Positions 9,641-18,717 of a stretch of 64,000 nucleotides of DNA are shown piece by piece. Source of the stretch: Prochlorococcus marinus (GTDB lineage: Bacteria; Cyanobacteriota; Cyanobacteriia; PCC-6307; Cyanobiaceae); contig NZ_CVSZ01000035.1 in NCBI RefSeq assembly GCF_001180325.1, forward strand, positions 62,001-126,000. Direction: 5' to 3'. The notes under the pieces are model-generated. The model saw only the letters and a list, made by a program, of their open reading frames with translations. It did not search any database and was not told the origin of the DNA. The translations under genes were made by a program, and so were the position numbers. Position 1 is the first letter of the stretch, and each line of letters starts with the position of its first letter.

Positions 9641-11083
9641 TTAACCTACTGATCCCTCTAGCTTAAGTGCGAGTAACTTATCTGCTTCCGCAGCAAATTC
9701 CATAGGTAATTGATTAAATACATCTCTGCAAAAACCGCTGACCATCATAGATACTGCCTCCTCAAATTCTATACCTCTGCTTTGAAGATAAAAAAGTTGA
9801 TCCTCTGAAATTCTACATGTGCTTGCTTCATGCTCAATTTCAGAATTAGGTTGTTGAGATTTGATGTAAGGGAATGTATTTGCAGAAGCTTGATCCCCAA
9901 TTAACATTGAATCACATTGACTGTAATTTCTTGAACCCTTAGCTTTTGTTCCCATTTTGACAAGACCTCTATAGCTATTTATTGAATTTCCCGCACTAAT
10001 TCCTTTGCTAACAATAGTTGATTTAGTCTTAGGACCAATATGAATCATTTTCGTGCCGGTATCTGCTTGTTGAAGATTATTGGTGAGTGCCACTGAATAA
10101 AATTCTCCTATAGATTCTTCCCCTAAAAGAAGACAACTAGGATATTTCCATGTAATTGCAGACCCAGTTTCAACTTGAGACCAACTAATTTTACTTCTCT
10201 TACCTAAACATTTTCCTCTCTTGGTGACAAAATTAAAAATTCCGCCAATACCTTCTTCATCACCAGCATACCAATTTTGCACTGTGGAATATTTTATTGA
10301 GGCGTCGTCTAATGCTATAAGCTCTACTACTGCCGCATGCAAGGTATTTGTATCAAACATTGGAGCTGTACAACCCTCTAGATAACTTACAGAACTTGCT
10401 TCTTCAGCAATGATTAGTGTCCTCTCGAATTGTCCTGAATCTCCACTATTAATTCTGAAGTAGGAAGATAGATCCATAGGGCAGGTAACACCTTTGGGGA
10501 TATAAACAAAAGAACCATCACTAAAAACTGCTGAATTTAGTGCTGCAAAATAATTATCACTAGCTGGAACAACTGTACCTAAGTATTTTTCAATCAAATC
10601 CGAATGGTTTTTTACTGCTTCACTAATTGAGCAAAATATAACTCCATGTTCAGCGAGTTCTTCTCTAAAAGTTGTGGCTATAGAAACACTATCAAAGACA
10701 GCGTCTACCGCTACATTTGTGAGTTTTTTTTGTTCCGTGAGGGGTATTCCCAATTTGTCAAAAGTCTCAAGAAGTTTGGGATCAACTTCATTAAGACTAG
10801 AAATTTTCTCTTTTTGCTTAGGAGCAGAATAATAAATTATATCTTGATAATCAATTTTTTTATATCCTAATCCTGACCAATCAGGTTCTTTCATTTTTTG
10901 CCATTTTTTAAAGGCTTTTAATCTAAAATCAAGGAGATATTTTGGCTCTTCTTTTTTCTGTGAAATTAATCTTATAATATCTTCATTCAATCCCTTTGCT
11001 ATTTTTTCAGTTTCAATATCAGTAACGAAGCCATATTTGTAAGGCTCTTTTACTACATCTTTAACTAAATTTTCGTTGACCAT
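9641..11083 (-). CDS. sufB: Fe-S assembly scaffold SufB
   Basis: 480 residues, normal length. The conserved core is easy to see: [35 protein letters not shown] and the C-terminal [19 protein letters not shown]. SufB is the scaffold on which clusters form with SufC and SufD. It is the first gene of the operon; the 95 bp gap to the divergent gene at 11179 must hold the promoter. In many cyanobacteria the repressor gene sufR sits here in divergent orientation; the divergent gene in this window does not look like SufR. Confidence 0.96.
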   Translation of the reverse strand: MVNENLVKDVVKEPYKYGFVTDIETEKIAKGLNEDIIRLISQKKEEPKYLLDFRLKAFKKWQKMKEPDWSGLGYKKIDYQDIIYYSAPKQKEKISSLNEVDPKLLETFDKLGIPLTEQKKLTNVAVDAVFDSVSIATTFREELAEHGVIFCSISEAVKNHSDLIEKYLGTVVPASDNYFAALNSAVFSDGSFVYIPKGVTCPMDLSSYFRINSGDSGQFERTLIIAEEASSVSYLEGCTAPMFDTNTLHAAVVELIALDDASIKYSTVQNWYAGDEEGIGGIFNFVTKRGKCLGKRSKISWSQVETGSAITWKYPSCLLLGEESIGEFYSVALTNNLQQADTGTKMIHIGPKTKSTIVSKGISAGNSINSYRGLVKMGTKAKGSRNYSQCDSMLIGDQASANTFPYIKSQQPNSEIEHEASTCRISEDQLFYLQSRGIEFEEAVSMMVSGFCRDVFNQLPMEFAAEADKLLALKLEGSVG

Positions 11084-11178
11084 GTTATGAAAAATAACTT
11101 ATTACAATTTGCTTTTTATACTCTAACGAAAGATATCCCCAATATTGAGTTTTTTTCCATTTTTAAAACTAAAAATTA

Positions 11179-11532
11179 ATGTCTAATCATCTTGATCCCC
11201 TGTCTAACCTTTTAAATATAGAAACTATTCAAAGAATTGATAATCTCGATCTACCTACAATGCAGAAACATCATTTAAGAATACTCGCTCATTGCCTCCA
11301 GATTTTAAAAATTATCAATGCAGATAATAGTTTTGAATATCAAAATAAAAATCCCCTGAGAGAATGGTGTGATAACCAATCCAAGAAATTTGATGATAAG
11401 AAATTTAGTGATCTTTTTTATCAGCAATTAGAATCCACTTCGAAAAAATTAAGTACTTTTTCAAAAAAAATAGGAAAAAATTTCGAGGACTTAGAGATAG
11501 ATGATTTAGTCCTTCTAGTTAAACAACACTGA
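11179..11532 (+). CDS. Conserved hypothetical protein divergent from sufB
   Basis: 117 residues, mostly helical and charged, with no membrane segment and no recognisable domain. It holds two Cys, at LAHCLQI and REWCDNQ. It takes the position that sufR holds in many cyanobacteria but has neither the DeoR-type helix-turn-helix nor the four C-terminal Cys of SufR. A link with Fe-S metabolism is guessed only from position. The 268 bases after it (to 11800) hold no gene that I can see. Confidence 0.6.
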   Translation: MSNHLDPLSNLLNIETIQRIDNLDLPTMQKHHLRILAHCLQILKIINADNSFEYQNKNPLREWCDNQSKKFDDKKFSDLFYQQLESTSKKLSTFSKKIGKNFEDLEIDDLVLLVKQH

Positions 11533-11800
11533 AGCTCTTTTAATTGATCCCGAAGAAAAAATTTATTTTTGTTGAGTCGTAAACAAATTTAGGTAATAAA
11601 ATTTAAAAAAAGAGAAAATTAATTTACATTTAAAAAAGACCTAAAAATTAATTAATTTCACTGATACCAACTGATTTGACGAAAAATATAAATTTTGACA
11701 ATTTTTAAGTAGTCAGAGGATCCTGACGACAGAGCAAAAAGACACACAATTCCTAAAAAAAAAGAACATACTGATCCCAAACAAAAACGGAGAATTTAAA

Positions 11801-12901
11801 GTGGCTGATGAGATCATGAATAAAGATCAATTACTCTCACTTACCCTTAGACAATTACGTCAAGAAGCAAGCAAATTATCAGTTCCGCTATACAGTCGCA
11901 AAACAAAAGCTGTTTTAGTTGATTTAATAATTAAATATCAAGAAAAATCTACAAAAAAAACACACACTATTACACCCCAATCAAAATCTGAGGAAACTCT
12001 TGAGTCCAATGCTCCCAACAGTAATGAAGACTTTAAAACAAATGTAGTATTTCTACCCCGAGATCCAGATTGGGCTTATGTTTTTTGGCAAATTTCTGAT
12101 GCAGATAGAGAAAAAGCACAATCTTTGGGAGCTAACAAATTATGCTTACGACTTTTTGATGCATCTGGTATTGAAGGAAGTAATTTGAATCAAGGGACCC
12201 TAAGAGAAATAGCAGTTGATAGTTACAGTACTGAGTGGTACTTGCCAATTCCACTTGCAGATAGGGACTATAAAGTTGAATTAGGTTATAAATATGGTTT
12301 TAACTGGATGTCATTGGCATTTTCTTCTGTAAGTCACGTTCCTGCCTCTCATCCTTCTGAACAAATTCTAGATAAATTTGTACCTTTCAATTTGGATTCT
12401 ATTTCAGAGTCAATTCCAGATATTTCAAATCCTGTTGTTTCAGAACAAAATGGTATGCATGAACGGTTATACCAAGCTGCAACTAACATTCCTCTTAAAA
12501 GAAAAGTTGGTTCTGAAGAATTCATGGAAAATGTAAATTCAACAAACATCAATGATAACCTTACAGACTCAGGTGCTGGTAAATGGTCATCAGGTTTAAA
12601 TGATTCTGGAAGCGGAATTGTTAAAAATAGATCTTTTTGGCTCGTTGCTGATGCTGAACTAATTGTTTATGGAGCTACTGAGCCTTCTGCAAAACTAACA
12701 ATAGGTGGAGAAGATGTACCCCTTGCTGCAGATGGTACTTTTAGAATTCAAGTTCCATTTAGAGATGGGACTCAAAAATATGATATTAAAGCTGTTGATG
12801 TATCCGGTGAGCAAGAAAAAAGCATATCAATGAAATTCGATAGAACTACGCCACTTGACGATACTAATGAAAAAGATAATGCTGAGACTGAATGGTTTTA
12901 A
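11801..12901 (+). CDS. DUF4912 protein with Rho-N/SAP-like N-terminal domain
   Basis: 366 residues from a GTG start. Residues about 8-50 (DQLLSLTLRQLRQEA) match a Rho-N or SAP-like helix-extended fold that often contacts nucleic acid. A middle domain has FLPRDPDWAYVFWQISD, the mark of DUF4912, followed by a predicted beta-rich region. A Ser/Asn/Asp-rich linker leads to a second beta-rich part near residues 270-345 (WLVADAELIVYGATEP). Proteins with this layout are common in cyanobacteria; their function is not established. An upstream gap of 268 bp leaves room for a long leader. Confidence 0.75.
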   Translation: MADEIMNKDQLLSLTLRQLRQEASKLSVPLYSRKTKAVLVDLIIKYQEKSTKKTHTITPQSKSEETLESNAPNSNEDFKTNVVFLPRDPDWAYVFWQISDADREKAQSLGANKLCLRLFDASGIEGSNLNQGTLREIAVDSYSTEWYLPIPLADRDYKVELGYKYGFNWMSLAFSSVSHVPASHPSEQILDKFVPFNLDSISESIPDISNPVVSEQNGMHERLYQAATNIPLKRKVGSEEFMENVNSTNINDNLTDSGAGKWSSGLNDSGSGIVKNRSFWLVADAELIVYGATEPSAKLTIGGEDVPLAADGTFRIQVPFRDGTQKYDIKAVDVSGEQEKSISMKFDRTTPLDDTNEKDNAETEWF

Positions 12902-12913
12902 TAAATTAAATTA

Positions 12914-13084
12914 ATGTTGAAAAAAATTGTGGCTTTTACTCCATTGTTTGGGGCATTAACTTTTCCACTAGTTGTTCCAATTACTATTTCTAAATTTGGT
13001 GTTAACTATGGAATTCTTAGTGCTTTATTAATTTCTTCATTATGGTTTATCGCTATGTTAAGAACATCCGAAATGCCTCATTAA
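12914..13084 (+). CDS. Small hydrophobic protein, 56 aa
   Basis: A short frame beginning MLKKIVAFTPLFGALTF and ending in SEMPH. Two membrane segments are evident (about residues 6-26 and 31-48) with a short loop, and positive residues at the N terminus. It fits tightly in the 215 bp between the DUF4912 gene (12 bp behind) and pgm (32 bp ahead). Its amino acid pattern looks like a true small membrane protein and not random AT-rich reading. Function unknown. Confidence 0.65.
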   Translation: MLKKIVAFTPLFGALTFPLVVPITISKFGVNYGILSALLISSLWFIAMLRTSEMPH

Positions 13085-13116
13085 TTTAGTTAGATTTTTG
13101 GAAGTTTTTTAAAAAT

Positions 13117-14754
13117 ATGACACAAGCTAATGTAATTAATATCAATTCTCCTTTTTTAGATCAAAAACCAGGCACTTCTGGTTTAAGAAAAAGTACTTTA
13201 AGGTTTCAGGAAGAACATTATTTAGAAATTTTTATTGAATCAATCTTACAATCATTGGAAAATTTACAATGTTCAACATTAGTAATTGGTGGTGATGGCA
13301 GATATGGCAATATTGAAGCAATAGAAAAAATTGTCCAAATATGTATTGCTCATAAAGTTCATAAGGTTATTGTTCCAAAATACGGTTTATTATCTACTCC
13401 TGCGACATCACATTTAATTAGAAAAGAAAGGGCTATTGGTGGAATTATTCTTTCTGCAAGCCACAATCCTGGTGGGATTGATGGCGACTTTGGAGTGAAA
13501 TTGAATATCTCTAATGGAGGCCCAGCTCCCGAGATAATTACTAATAAGATTTTCAAGGCTTCACAATTACTAACTTGTTATAAAATTTGTAAAATTCAAT
13601 TACCTGATTTTAGTAAATATGGAACTTATTCTTACGGTGAAACTACCTTAGAAATTATTGATGGATTAAAAGATTATTCTAATTTGATGGAGAAAATTTT
13701 TGATTTTGATCAAATTAGTGATTTTTTAAAAAATGATTTCTCTTTAATCTTTGATGCAATGAATGCGGTTACAGGTCCATATGCAAAAAATATTTTTGTT
13801 GAAAAAATGGGTCTTGCCCATGATTGTGTGATGAATGGTAACCCGTTGAAAGATTTTGGAGGTTTACATCCTGATCCTAATCTTACTTACGCATCCCGTT
13901 TAGCTGATTTGTTATTAAATAAAAAATCTTTTAGTTTTGGTGCTGCGTGCGATGGAGATGGAGATAGGAATATGATTTTAGGAAGTGGATGTTTCGTAAA
14001 TCCTAGTGATAGCCTTGCAGTTATTACTGCTAATACAAAATGTGTACCTGGTTATAAAGATGGTATTACAGGTGTGGCGCGATCTATGCCAACCAGCTCA
14101 GCAGTTGATAATGTTGCTCGAGTATTAAATATTCCATGTTACGAGACACCTACGGGTTGGAAGTTTTTTGGAAATCTTTTAGATTCTAATTTAATTACTT
14201 TATGTGGCGAAGAAAGTTTCGGAACAGGTAGTAATCATGTAAGAGAGAAAGATGGACTATGGGCTGTTTTGTATTGGTTACAAGTTTTAGCTGAGAAAAA
14301 ATGTTCGGTAAGTGATTTGATGCAGAATCATTGGAAACAATTTGGCAGGAATTATTATTCAAGACATGATTATGAGGCAATTCCCTCAAATATTGCTAAT
14401 CAAATCTTTGGTAATCTAACTTCTATGCTCGAAAATTTGAAAGGAAATAGTTTCGCTGGACATTTAGTTAAAGTTGCAGATAACTTTTCATATTTAGATC
14501 CCGTTGACAAATCAATAAGTGAAAATCAAGGTTTAAGATTGGTGCTTGACGATAATTCTCGAGTAATTGTGCGCCTTTCTGGAACCGGAACTAAGGGTGC
14601 AACATTAAGACTTTACTTTGAGAAATTTTTTAATCCTCAACAGAATCTTTCATTAAATCCTCAGATTGCTTTGAAACCTCTAATAAATGATTTAGATGCT
14701 TTATTAAACATCTCAAAACTTACTCAAATGGAAACTCCTACAGTAATTACATAG
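13117..14754 (+). CDS. pgm: Phosphoglucomutase
   Basis: 545 residues. The phosphoserine loop is SASHNPGG (Ser near residue 115), the Mg-binding loop is DGDGDRN, the sugar-binding loop is CGEESFGTGS, and the phosphate-binding loop is RLSGTGTKG. This is the alpha-D-glucose type that interconverts glucose 1- and 6-phosphate, linking the Calvin cycle and glycolysis to glycogen and sugar nucleotides. Start ATG at 13117. It lies 33 bp before rarA on the same strand. Confidence 0.95.
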   Translation: MTQANVININSPFLDQKPGTSGLRKSTLRFQEEHYLEIFIESILQSLENLQCSTLVIGGDGRYGNIEAIEKIVQICIAHKVHKVIVPKYGLLSTPATSHLIRKERAIGGIILSASHNPGGIDGDFGVKLNISNGGPAPEIITNKIFKASQLLTCYKICKIQLPDFSKYGTYSYGETTLEIIDGLKDYSNLMEKIFDFDQISDFLKNDFSLIFDAMNAVTGPYAKNIFVEKMGLAHDCVMNGNPLKDFGGLHPDPNLTYASRLADLLLNKKSFSFGAACDGDGDRNMILGSGCFVNPSDSLAVITANTKCVPGYKDGITGVARSMPTSSAVDNVARVLNIPCYETPTGWKFFGNLLDSNLITLCGEESFGTGSNHVREKDGLWAVLYWLQVLAEKKCSVSDLMQNHWKQFGRNYYSRHDYEAIPSNIANQIFGNLTSMLENLKGNSFAGHLVKVADNFSYLDPVDKSISENQGLRLVLDDNSRVIVRLSGTGTKGATLRLYFEKFFNPQQNLSLNPQIALKPLINDLDALLNISKLTQMETPTVIT

Positions 14755-14787
14755 GACTGAAAGTAATGATTTTTTGAGTTTATTTAT

Positions 14788-16077
14788 ATGTATACAGAAA
14801 ATTTATTTAATAATTATTCTCAAAAAGAAAATAATGCACCTTTGGCAGACAAATTAAGACCAAAGAATTTGGAAGATTTTTTTGGTCAACAATCAATCCT
14901 GAATGAGAATTCGCTTTTAAGAAGTGCAATATTAAATGACAAGATTAGTAATTTTATTTTTTCTGGTCCTCCTGGTGTTGGAAAAACTACTTTAATTGAA
15001 ATTATTTCCTTTAATACGCGTTCAAAATTAATTAAGTTAAATGCAGTATTATCAAGTGTTAAAGAATTAAGAAATGAAATCGCTAATGCAAAAGATAGAT
15101 TAATAAATTCAAAAAGAAAAACAATTTTATTTATAGATGAGGTTCATAGATTTACATCAGTTCAGCAAGATGCCCTATTACCTTCAATAGAAAATGGAAC
15201 AATAACTTTTATTGGTGCTACAACCGAAAACCCTTTATTTGCTGTTAATAAAGCGCTTGTTAGTAGGTCTCGTATTTTTACATTACTTCCTTTGGCAGAA
15301 AATGATTTGCAAAAAATAATACAAAAAGTCATAACTCACTATCTTAAAAAAAAAGATTCAAAAAAGGTTTATTTAACTCAAGATGCTAAAAGTCATTTAA
15401 TTAAATTTTCTGGCGGCGATGCAAGAACATTAATTAATGCTCTAGAGATGGCCATAGAAACAAATGCTGAAAATGATGCTAAAGAAATTAACATTAATCT
15501 CTCAATAGCAGAGGATGCAATTCAAAAGAAAAATATTGTTTACGATAAAAATGGTCAAAATCATTACGATGTGATAAGTGCCTTTATTAAGTCCATTAGG
15601 GGTTCAGATCCGGATGCAACTTTATTCTGGCTTGCGAATATGATAGAGGCTGGTGAAGATCCCAATTTTATTTTTAGAAGACTACTTATATCTGCCAGTG
15701 AAGATATTGGGATAGCTGATCCTAATGCCATAGTAGTTGTACAATCCTGTTGTGATGCTTTTGATAGAGTAGGTTTTCCAGAAGGATTATATTTTTTAAC
15801 TCAGGCTTCTTTATATTTATCTATTTCTCCAAAAAGTAATAGTACGAAAAGTATTTTTAAAGCAATTGAAAAAATTAAATCTTCCAGTGCTTTTGATGTT
15901 CCAATTCATTTAAAAAATAATTCTAATAGTTATGTCAATCCTCATAATTATCCAGGTAATTGGGTTGCACAAGAATATCTTCCCCAATCTTTAAGAGGTT
16001 TAAAATTATGGGAACCAAATAATAATGGATGGGAAAAAACTCAATATGATGAATTGCCTAGAAGAAAAGAAAATTAA
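14788..16077 (+). CDS. rarA: Replication-associated AAA ATPase RarA (MgsA)
   Basis: 429 residues. Walker A GPPGVGKTT, Walker B LFIDEVHRF, and the sensor region GATTENPLFAVNKAL with SRSRIF arginine finger are all present. The C-terminal tetramerisation part contains SIRGSDPDATLFWL and ASEDIGIADP, specific to this family. RarA acts at stalled replication forks with single-strand-binding protein. Many cyanobacterial relatives are fused to another domain; this one is the stand-alone form. It overlaps the convergent phosphopantetheinyl transferase gene by 4 bp. Confidence 0.93.
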   Translation: MYTENLFNNYSQKENNAPLADKLRPKNLEDFFGQQSILNENSLLRSAILNDKISNFIFSGPPGVGKTTLIEIISFNTRSKLIKLNAVLSSVKELRNEIANAKDRLINSKRKTILFIDEVHRFTSVQQDALLPSIENGTITFIGATTENPLFAVNKALVSRSRIFTLLPLAENDLQKIIQKVITHYLKKKDSKKVYLTQDAKSHLIKFSGGDARTLINALEMAIETNAENDAKEININLSIAEDAIQKKNIVYDKNGQNHYDVISAFIKSIRGSDPDATLFWLANMIEAGEDPNFIFRRLLISASEDIGIADPNAIVVVQSCCDAFDRVGFPEGLYFLTQASLYLSISPKSNSTKSIFKAIEKIKSSSAFDVPIHLKNNSNSYVNPHNYPGNWVAQEYLPQSLRGLKLWEPNNNGWEKTQYDELPRRKEN

Positions 16078-16730
16078 AAATTTTTCGAACAACAAATAAT
16101 TTCAGGATTTAAAGAAGTTTTTTCTTCATATGCTAAAGCAATAGTCCAATTATGGAAGTTAATCTGTGAATAATTTAAATGTATATTTTTCTCCTTATGA
16201 ATTAACTTTTTTGATGTTTCAAAAAATTGCCAATGGTTAATGTCTTTAGCTAATTTTCCATGATCCCATTTTATAGCCGCTTCAACAGCACACCATTGAT
16301 TTAATATCATATTTTTTGTCAAATTATTATTATGGATTGATTTATTGGTATGAAAAAAATATTTTTCTGCAAATTTTATATAGTTAAAATCTCTATCTGT
16401 TCTCTCAATATCAATCCCGATTTTGCTTTTGTGCCAGACTATAGTAATGGCATCTTTACAATGACTTAAACTTATATTTCCCATGCCTGAGGGTAAACTT
16501 GGAGGCTCTCCAGGATGAGCATTAATCGGAATTTCTAGTGGGTCTAAATCAAAAAGTGTTGAAAGTGATTGTCGTAAGTAAGCTCTTGTTTCTAAAAAAA
16601 TCTTTGATCTTGTACTTGATAGATTTTTTGCAGTTTTAATTTCTTCAACCGTTGCGACATCTTGCACACCTTTAATCTCATAAAACCAAATTTTTGGTAT
16701 TTTATATTCATACTCATTTAATGATTTCAA
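16074..16730 (-). CDS. 4'-phosphopantetheinyl transferase (Sfp type)
   Basis: 218 residues from a TTG start; there is no in-frame ATG near the front. The motifs GIDIERTDRDF and WCAVEAAIKW correspond to the Mg-binding Asp and the W-x-x-K-E-x-x-x-K motif. In the second, Val replaces the first Lys; the Glu and last Lys are kept. It moves phosphopantetheine from CoA onto acyl carrier protein. No second enzyme of this kind is in the window. Its first base is shared with the start codon of the divergent peroxiredoxin gene, so the two 5' regions interlock. Confidence 0.85.
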   Translation of the reverse strand: MKSLNEYEYKIPKIWFYEIKGVQDVATVEEIKTAKNLSSTRSKIFLETRAYLRQSLSTLFDLDPLEIPINAHPGEPPSLPSGMGNISLSHCKDAITIVWHKSKIGIDIERTDRDFNYIKFAEKYFFHTNKSIHNNNLTKNMILNQWCAVEAAIKWDHGKLAKDINHWQFFETSKKLIHKEKNIHLNYSQINFHNWTIALAYEEKTSLNPEIICCSKNF

Positions 16731-17197
16731 TGGCTCTTAAGGTTGGTGACAAAGCACCAGAATTTAAATTAAAAGATTCTTTTGAGAAAGAAGTTTCTCT
16801 TTGTGATTTTAAAGGTAAAAGAATAATACTATATTTTTATCCAAAAGATAATACTCCAGGATGTACTAAAGAAGCATGTAATTTTAAAGAGAATTGGGAT
16901 TTACTCCAAAAAAATAATATTGTTGTGCTTGGTATTAGCAAAGATAATGCATCCTCTCATCAGAAGTTTATAGAAAAATTTAATTTACCTTTTATTCTTT
17001 TAACTGATCCTGAACCTTTTAAAGTTTCTTCTGATTACGATAGCTATGGACTTAAGAAATTTATGGGAAAAGAATATATGGGAATGATGAGAAATACTTT
17101 TTTGATTGATACTGATGGTAACATCGAAAAAATCTACTTAAAGGTAAAAGCAGCAATAATGGCTGATCATATAATTGCAGACCTTGGATTAAGCTAA
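16730..17197 (+). CDS. bcp: Thioredoxin-dependent peroxiredoxin, Bcp/PrxQ type
   Basis: 155 residues from MALKVGDKAPEF. In-frame starts also exist at 16694 (weak) and 16721; the ATG at 16730 matches the family start. The peroxidatic Cys is in NTPGCTKEAC, with the resolving Cys five residues on, the layout of PrxQ. YPKDNTPGC and the C-terminal NTFLIDTDGNI are conserved. It reduces H2O2 and alkyl peroxides using thioredoxin. It overlaps the convergent coaX gene by 9 bp. Confidence 0.93.
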   Translation: MALKVGDKAPEFKLKDSFEKEVSLCDFKGKRIILYFYPKDNTPGCTKEACNFKENWDLLQKNNIVVLGISKDNASSHQKFIEKFNLPFILLTDPEPFKVSSDYDSYGLKKFMGKEYMGMMRNTFLIDTDGNIEKIYLKVKAAIMADHIIADLGLS

Positions 17198-17884
17198 ATT
17201 TTTTACAGAGAGGTGGTGAATAATCATCCCTTCCATAACTAAATTAGGAGCATTTATAATATTTTCTTTTTGAGTCTTTAGAGATTTTGTTATTAATTGA
17301 GAGTCTCCTCCACAGATTATTAAAATATCATTTGCGGGATTAAATAAACTATTAATCACGCCAGTAAGAGAGTTGATTACTCCTTTTAAAATTGCTTCTT
17401 CTGTATTAATTAAAAAATCTTTGATCGGAATATAATATTTTTTGGGAACTTTAAGATATTTTGTGTTTTGTTCCATAGATTTCAATTGTGTTTGAAAACC
17501 TGGAAGAAGTTGACCCCCAATAATAGATCCATTTGAATTCAATTTTGTTATTGATAATATTGTTCCAAAATCTGCAATTAGCAAATCTTTTTTGAAAGGG
17601 TTTTCAACAATTTTTAAAGCGGCAATACAAGCAAGAGCTCTATCAACTCCAAAATAATCAGGAAGATTTGATAACTGAATATCTTTTGTTTTTATTTCAT
17701 TATCTTTTTTTAGCAAAAACTTTGGTAGTTTTCCTACAGAAGCCCAAATTAATTGATCAAGATCTATATTTTCCGGAACTTTTTGCTCTTTTTGGGTATG
17801 GAAGAATTTAGATTGATTTTTAGAATATTTTCCCCAATGAAGCCTGCTATTGCCTACCAATAAAAAATTTATTTCTGAAATCAT
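17189..17884 (-). CDS. coaX: Type III pantothenate kinase
   Basis: 231 residues, slightly shorter than the usual 250-260. The phosphate-binding motifs are VGNSRLHWG at the N terminus, where family members usually have Asp before Gly-Asn, and ADFGTILSIT in the middle. GGQLLPGFQ and CGGDSQL are also typical. It phosphorylates pantothenate in the first step of CoA synthesis. The start lies 15 bp after cysH on the same strand. The Asp-to-Val change in motif 1 is worth noting but is, I believe, common in picocyanobacterial CoaX. Confidence 0.85.
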   Translation of the reverse strand: MISEINFLLVGNSRLHWGKYSKNQSKFFHTQKEQKVPENIDLDQLIWASVGKLPKFLLKKDNEIKTKDIQLSNLPDYFGVDRALACIAALKIVENPFKKDLLIADFGTILSITKLNSNGSIIGGQLLPGFQTQLKSMEQNTKYLKVPKKYYIPIKDFLINTEEAILKGVINSLTGVINSLFNPANDILIICGGDSQLITKSLKTQKENIINAPNLVMEGMIIHHLSVKNLA

Positions 17885-17899
17885 TATTCTATGATCAAT

Positions 17900-18622
17900 T
17901 TAATTATTAGTGTGTATTCCACATTCTTGTTTAATCCCCCCAAATCTTGTATCTCTGCCTTTTTTTTCAATACTATCGGGACTGCTTGAATGCCAATCCC
18001 CTACAGAAGAATAACCTTTGATAAAAAGTGGATGGGTAGGTAACTTATTCTCTTCCATATAGTAAAAAATATCTTTATTTGTCCAATTTAATAAAGGTCT
18101 TAAAGAGAGTCTTTGACGAATTACGTCTAGGAATTTCATTTTGTTTCTATTTTCTGTTTGACTTGATCTAACACCGCTTGCCCAGCAAAGAATATCATAT
18201 TTTTCTAGACCATTTTCTAAAGGTTTTACCTTTCTCAATTCATGATACTTATCTAAATCACTTTCTTTATTTGTTTCCCAAAGTTTTCCGTATTTAGCCT
18301 CCATTCTTGCGGGAGATAATTCACTTTGCAGAACTTCGACTTCTAAGGATAAATTATCAATAAGCTTTTCAGCGTAATTATATGTTTCTGGGGGGAGGTA
18401 ACCTGTATCTATCCAAAATATTTTGATTTTTTTGGGTAGAGATAATTTACTGACCATATTTAAAAGGACTGATGACTGAATACCAAAACTTGTTGTAATA
18501 GCAAATTGATTATCAAACTTTTCATAACCCCATCTAAGCATTTCTTGAGGCTTCATATTTGCAAGCTCTTGATTATATTTCCTCAAGTTGGTTTCAATAT
18601 CTTTTTGAATTTTTTCAATCAT
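17900..18622 (-). CDS. cysH: Phosphoadenylyl-sulfate reductase (thioredoxin)
   Basis: 240 residues. FWIDTGYLPPETY, LRKVKPL and DILCWASGVR are the substrate-binding blocks, and the catalytic Cys is in ECGIH at the C terminus. The CC and CxxC pairs that hold a 4Fe-4S cluster in the APS-reducing type are missing, so PAPS is the likely substrate. It reduces activated sulfate to sulfite with thioredoxin. It lies divergent to an NDH-2 gene and near an SLC13 carrier that might import sulfate. Confidence 0.92.
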   Translation of the reverse strand: MIEKIQKDIETNLRKYNQELANMKPQEMLRWGYEKFDNQFAITTSFGIQSSVLLNMVSKLSLPKKIKIFWIDTGYLPPETYNYAEKLIDNLSLEVEVLQSELSPARMEAKYGKLWETNKESDLDKYHELRKVKPLENGLEKYDILCWASGVRSSQTENRNKMKFLDVIRQRLSLRPLLNWTNKDIFYYMEENKLPTHPLFIKGYSSVGDWHSSSPDSIEKKGRDTRFGGIKQECGIHTNN

Positions 18623-18717
18623 TATTCAGTTTGGTTATGAGTTTAATTTTATTTCGCTCAATTTAAAAATTATTCGTATAGTTTAATAATACATTTACGC
18701 ATAACAATATTTCTCTA

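Noticed and set aside
11533-11800. Possible small RNA or long leader before the DUF4912 gene
   Set aside because: No stable hairpin with a T-run and no clear promoter pair. A TTGACA at 11695-11700 has no -10 at the right distance.
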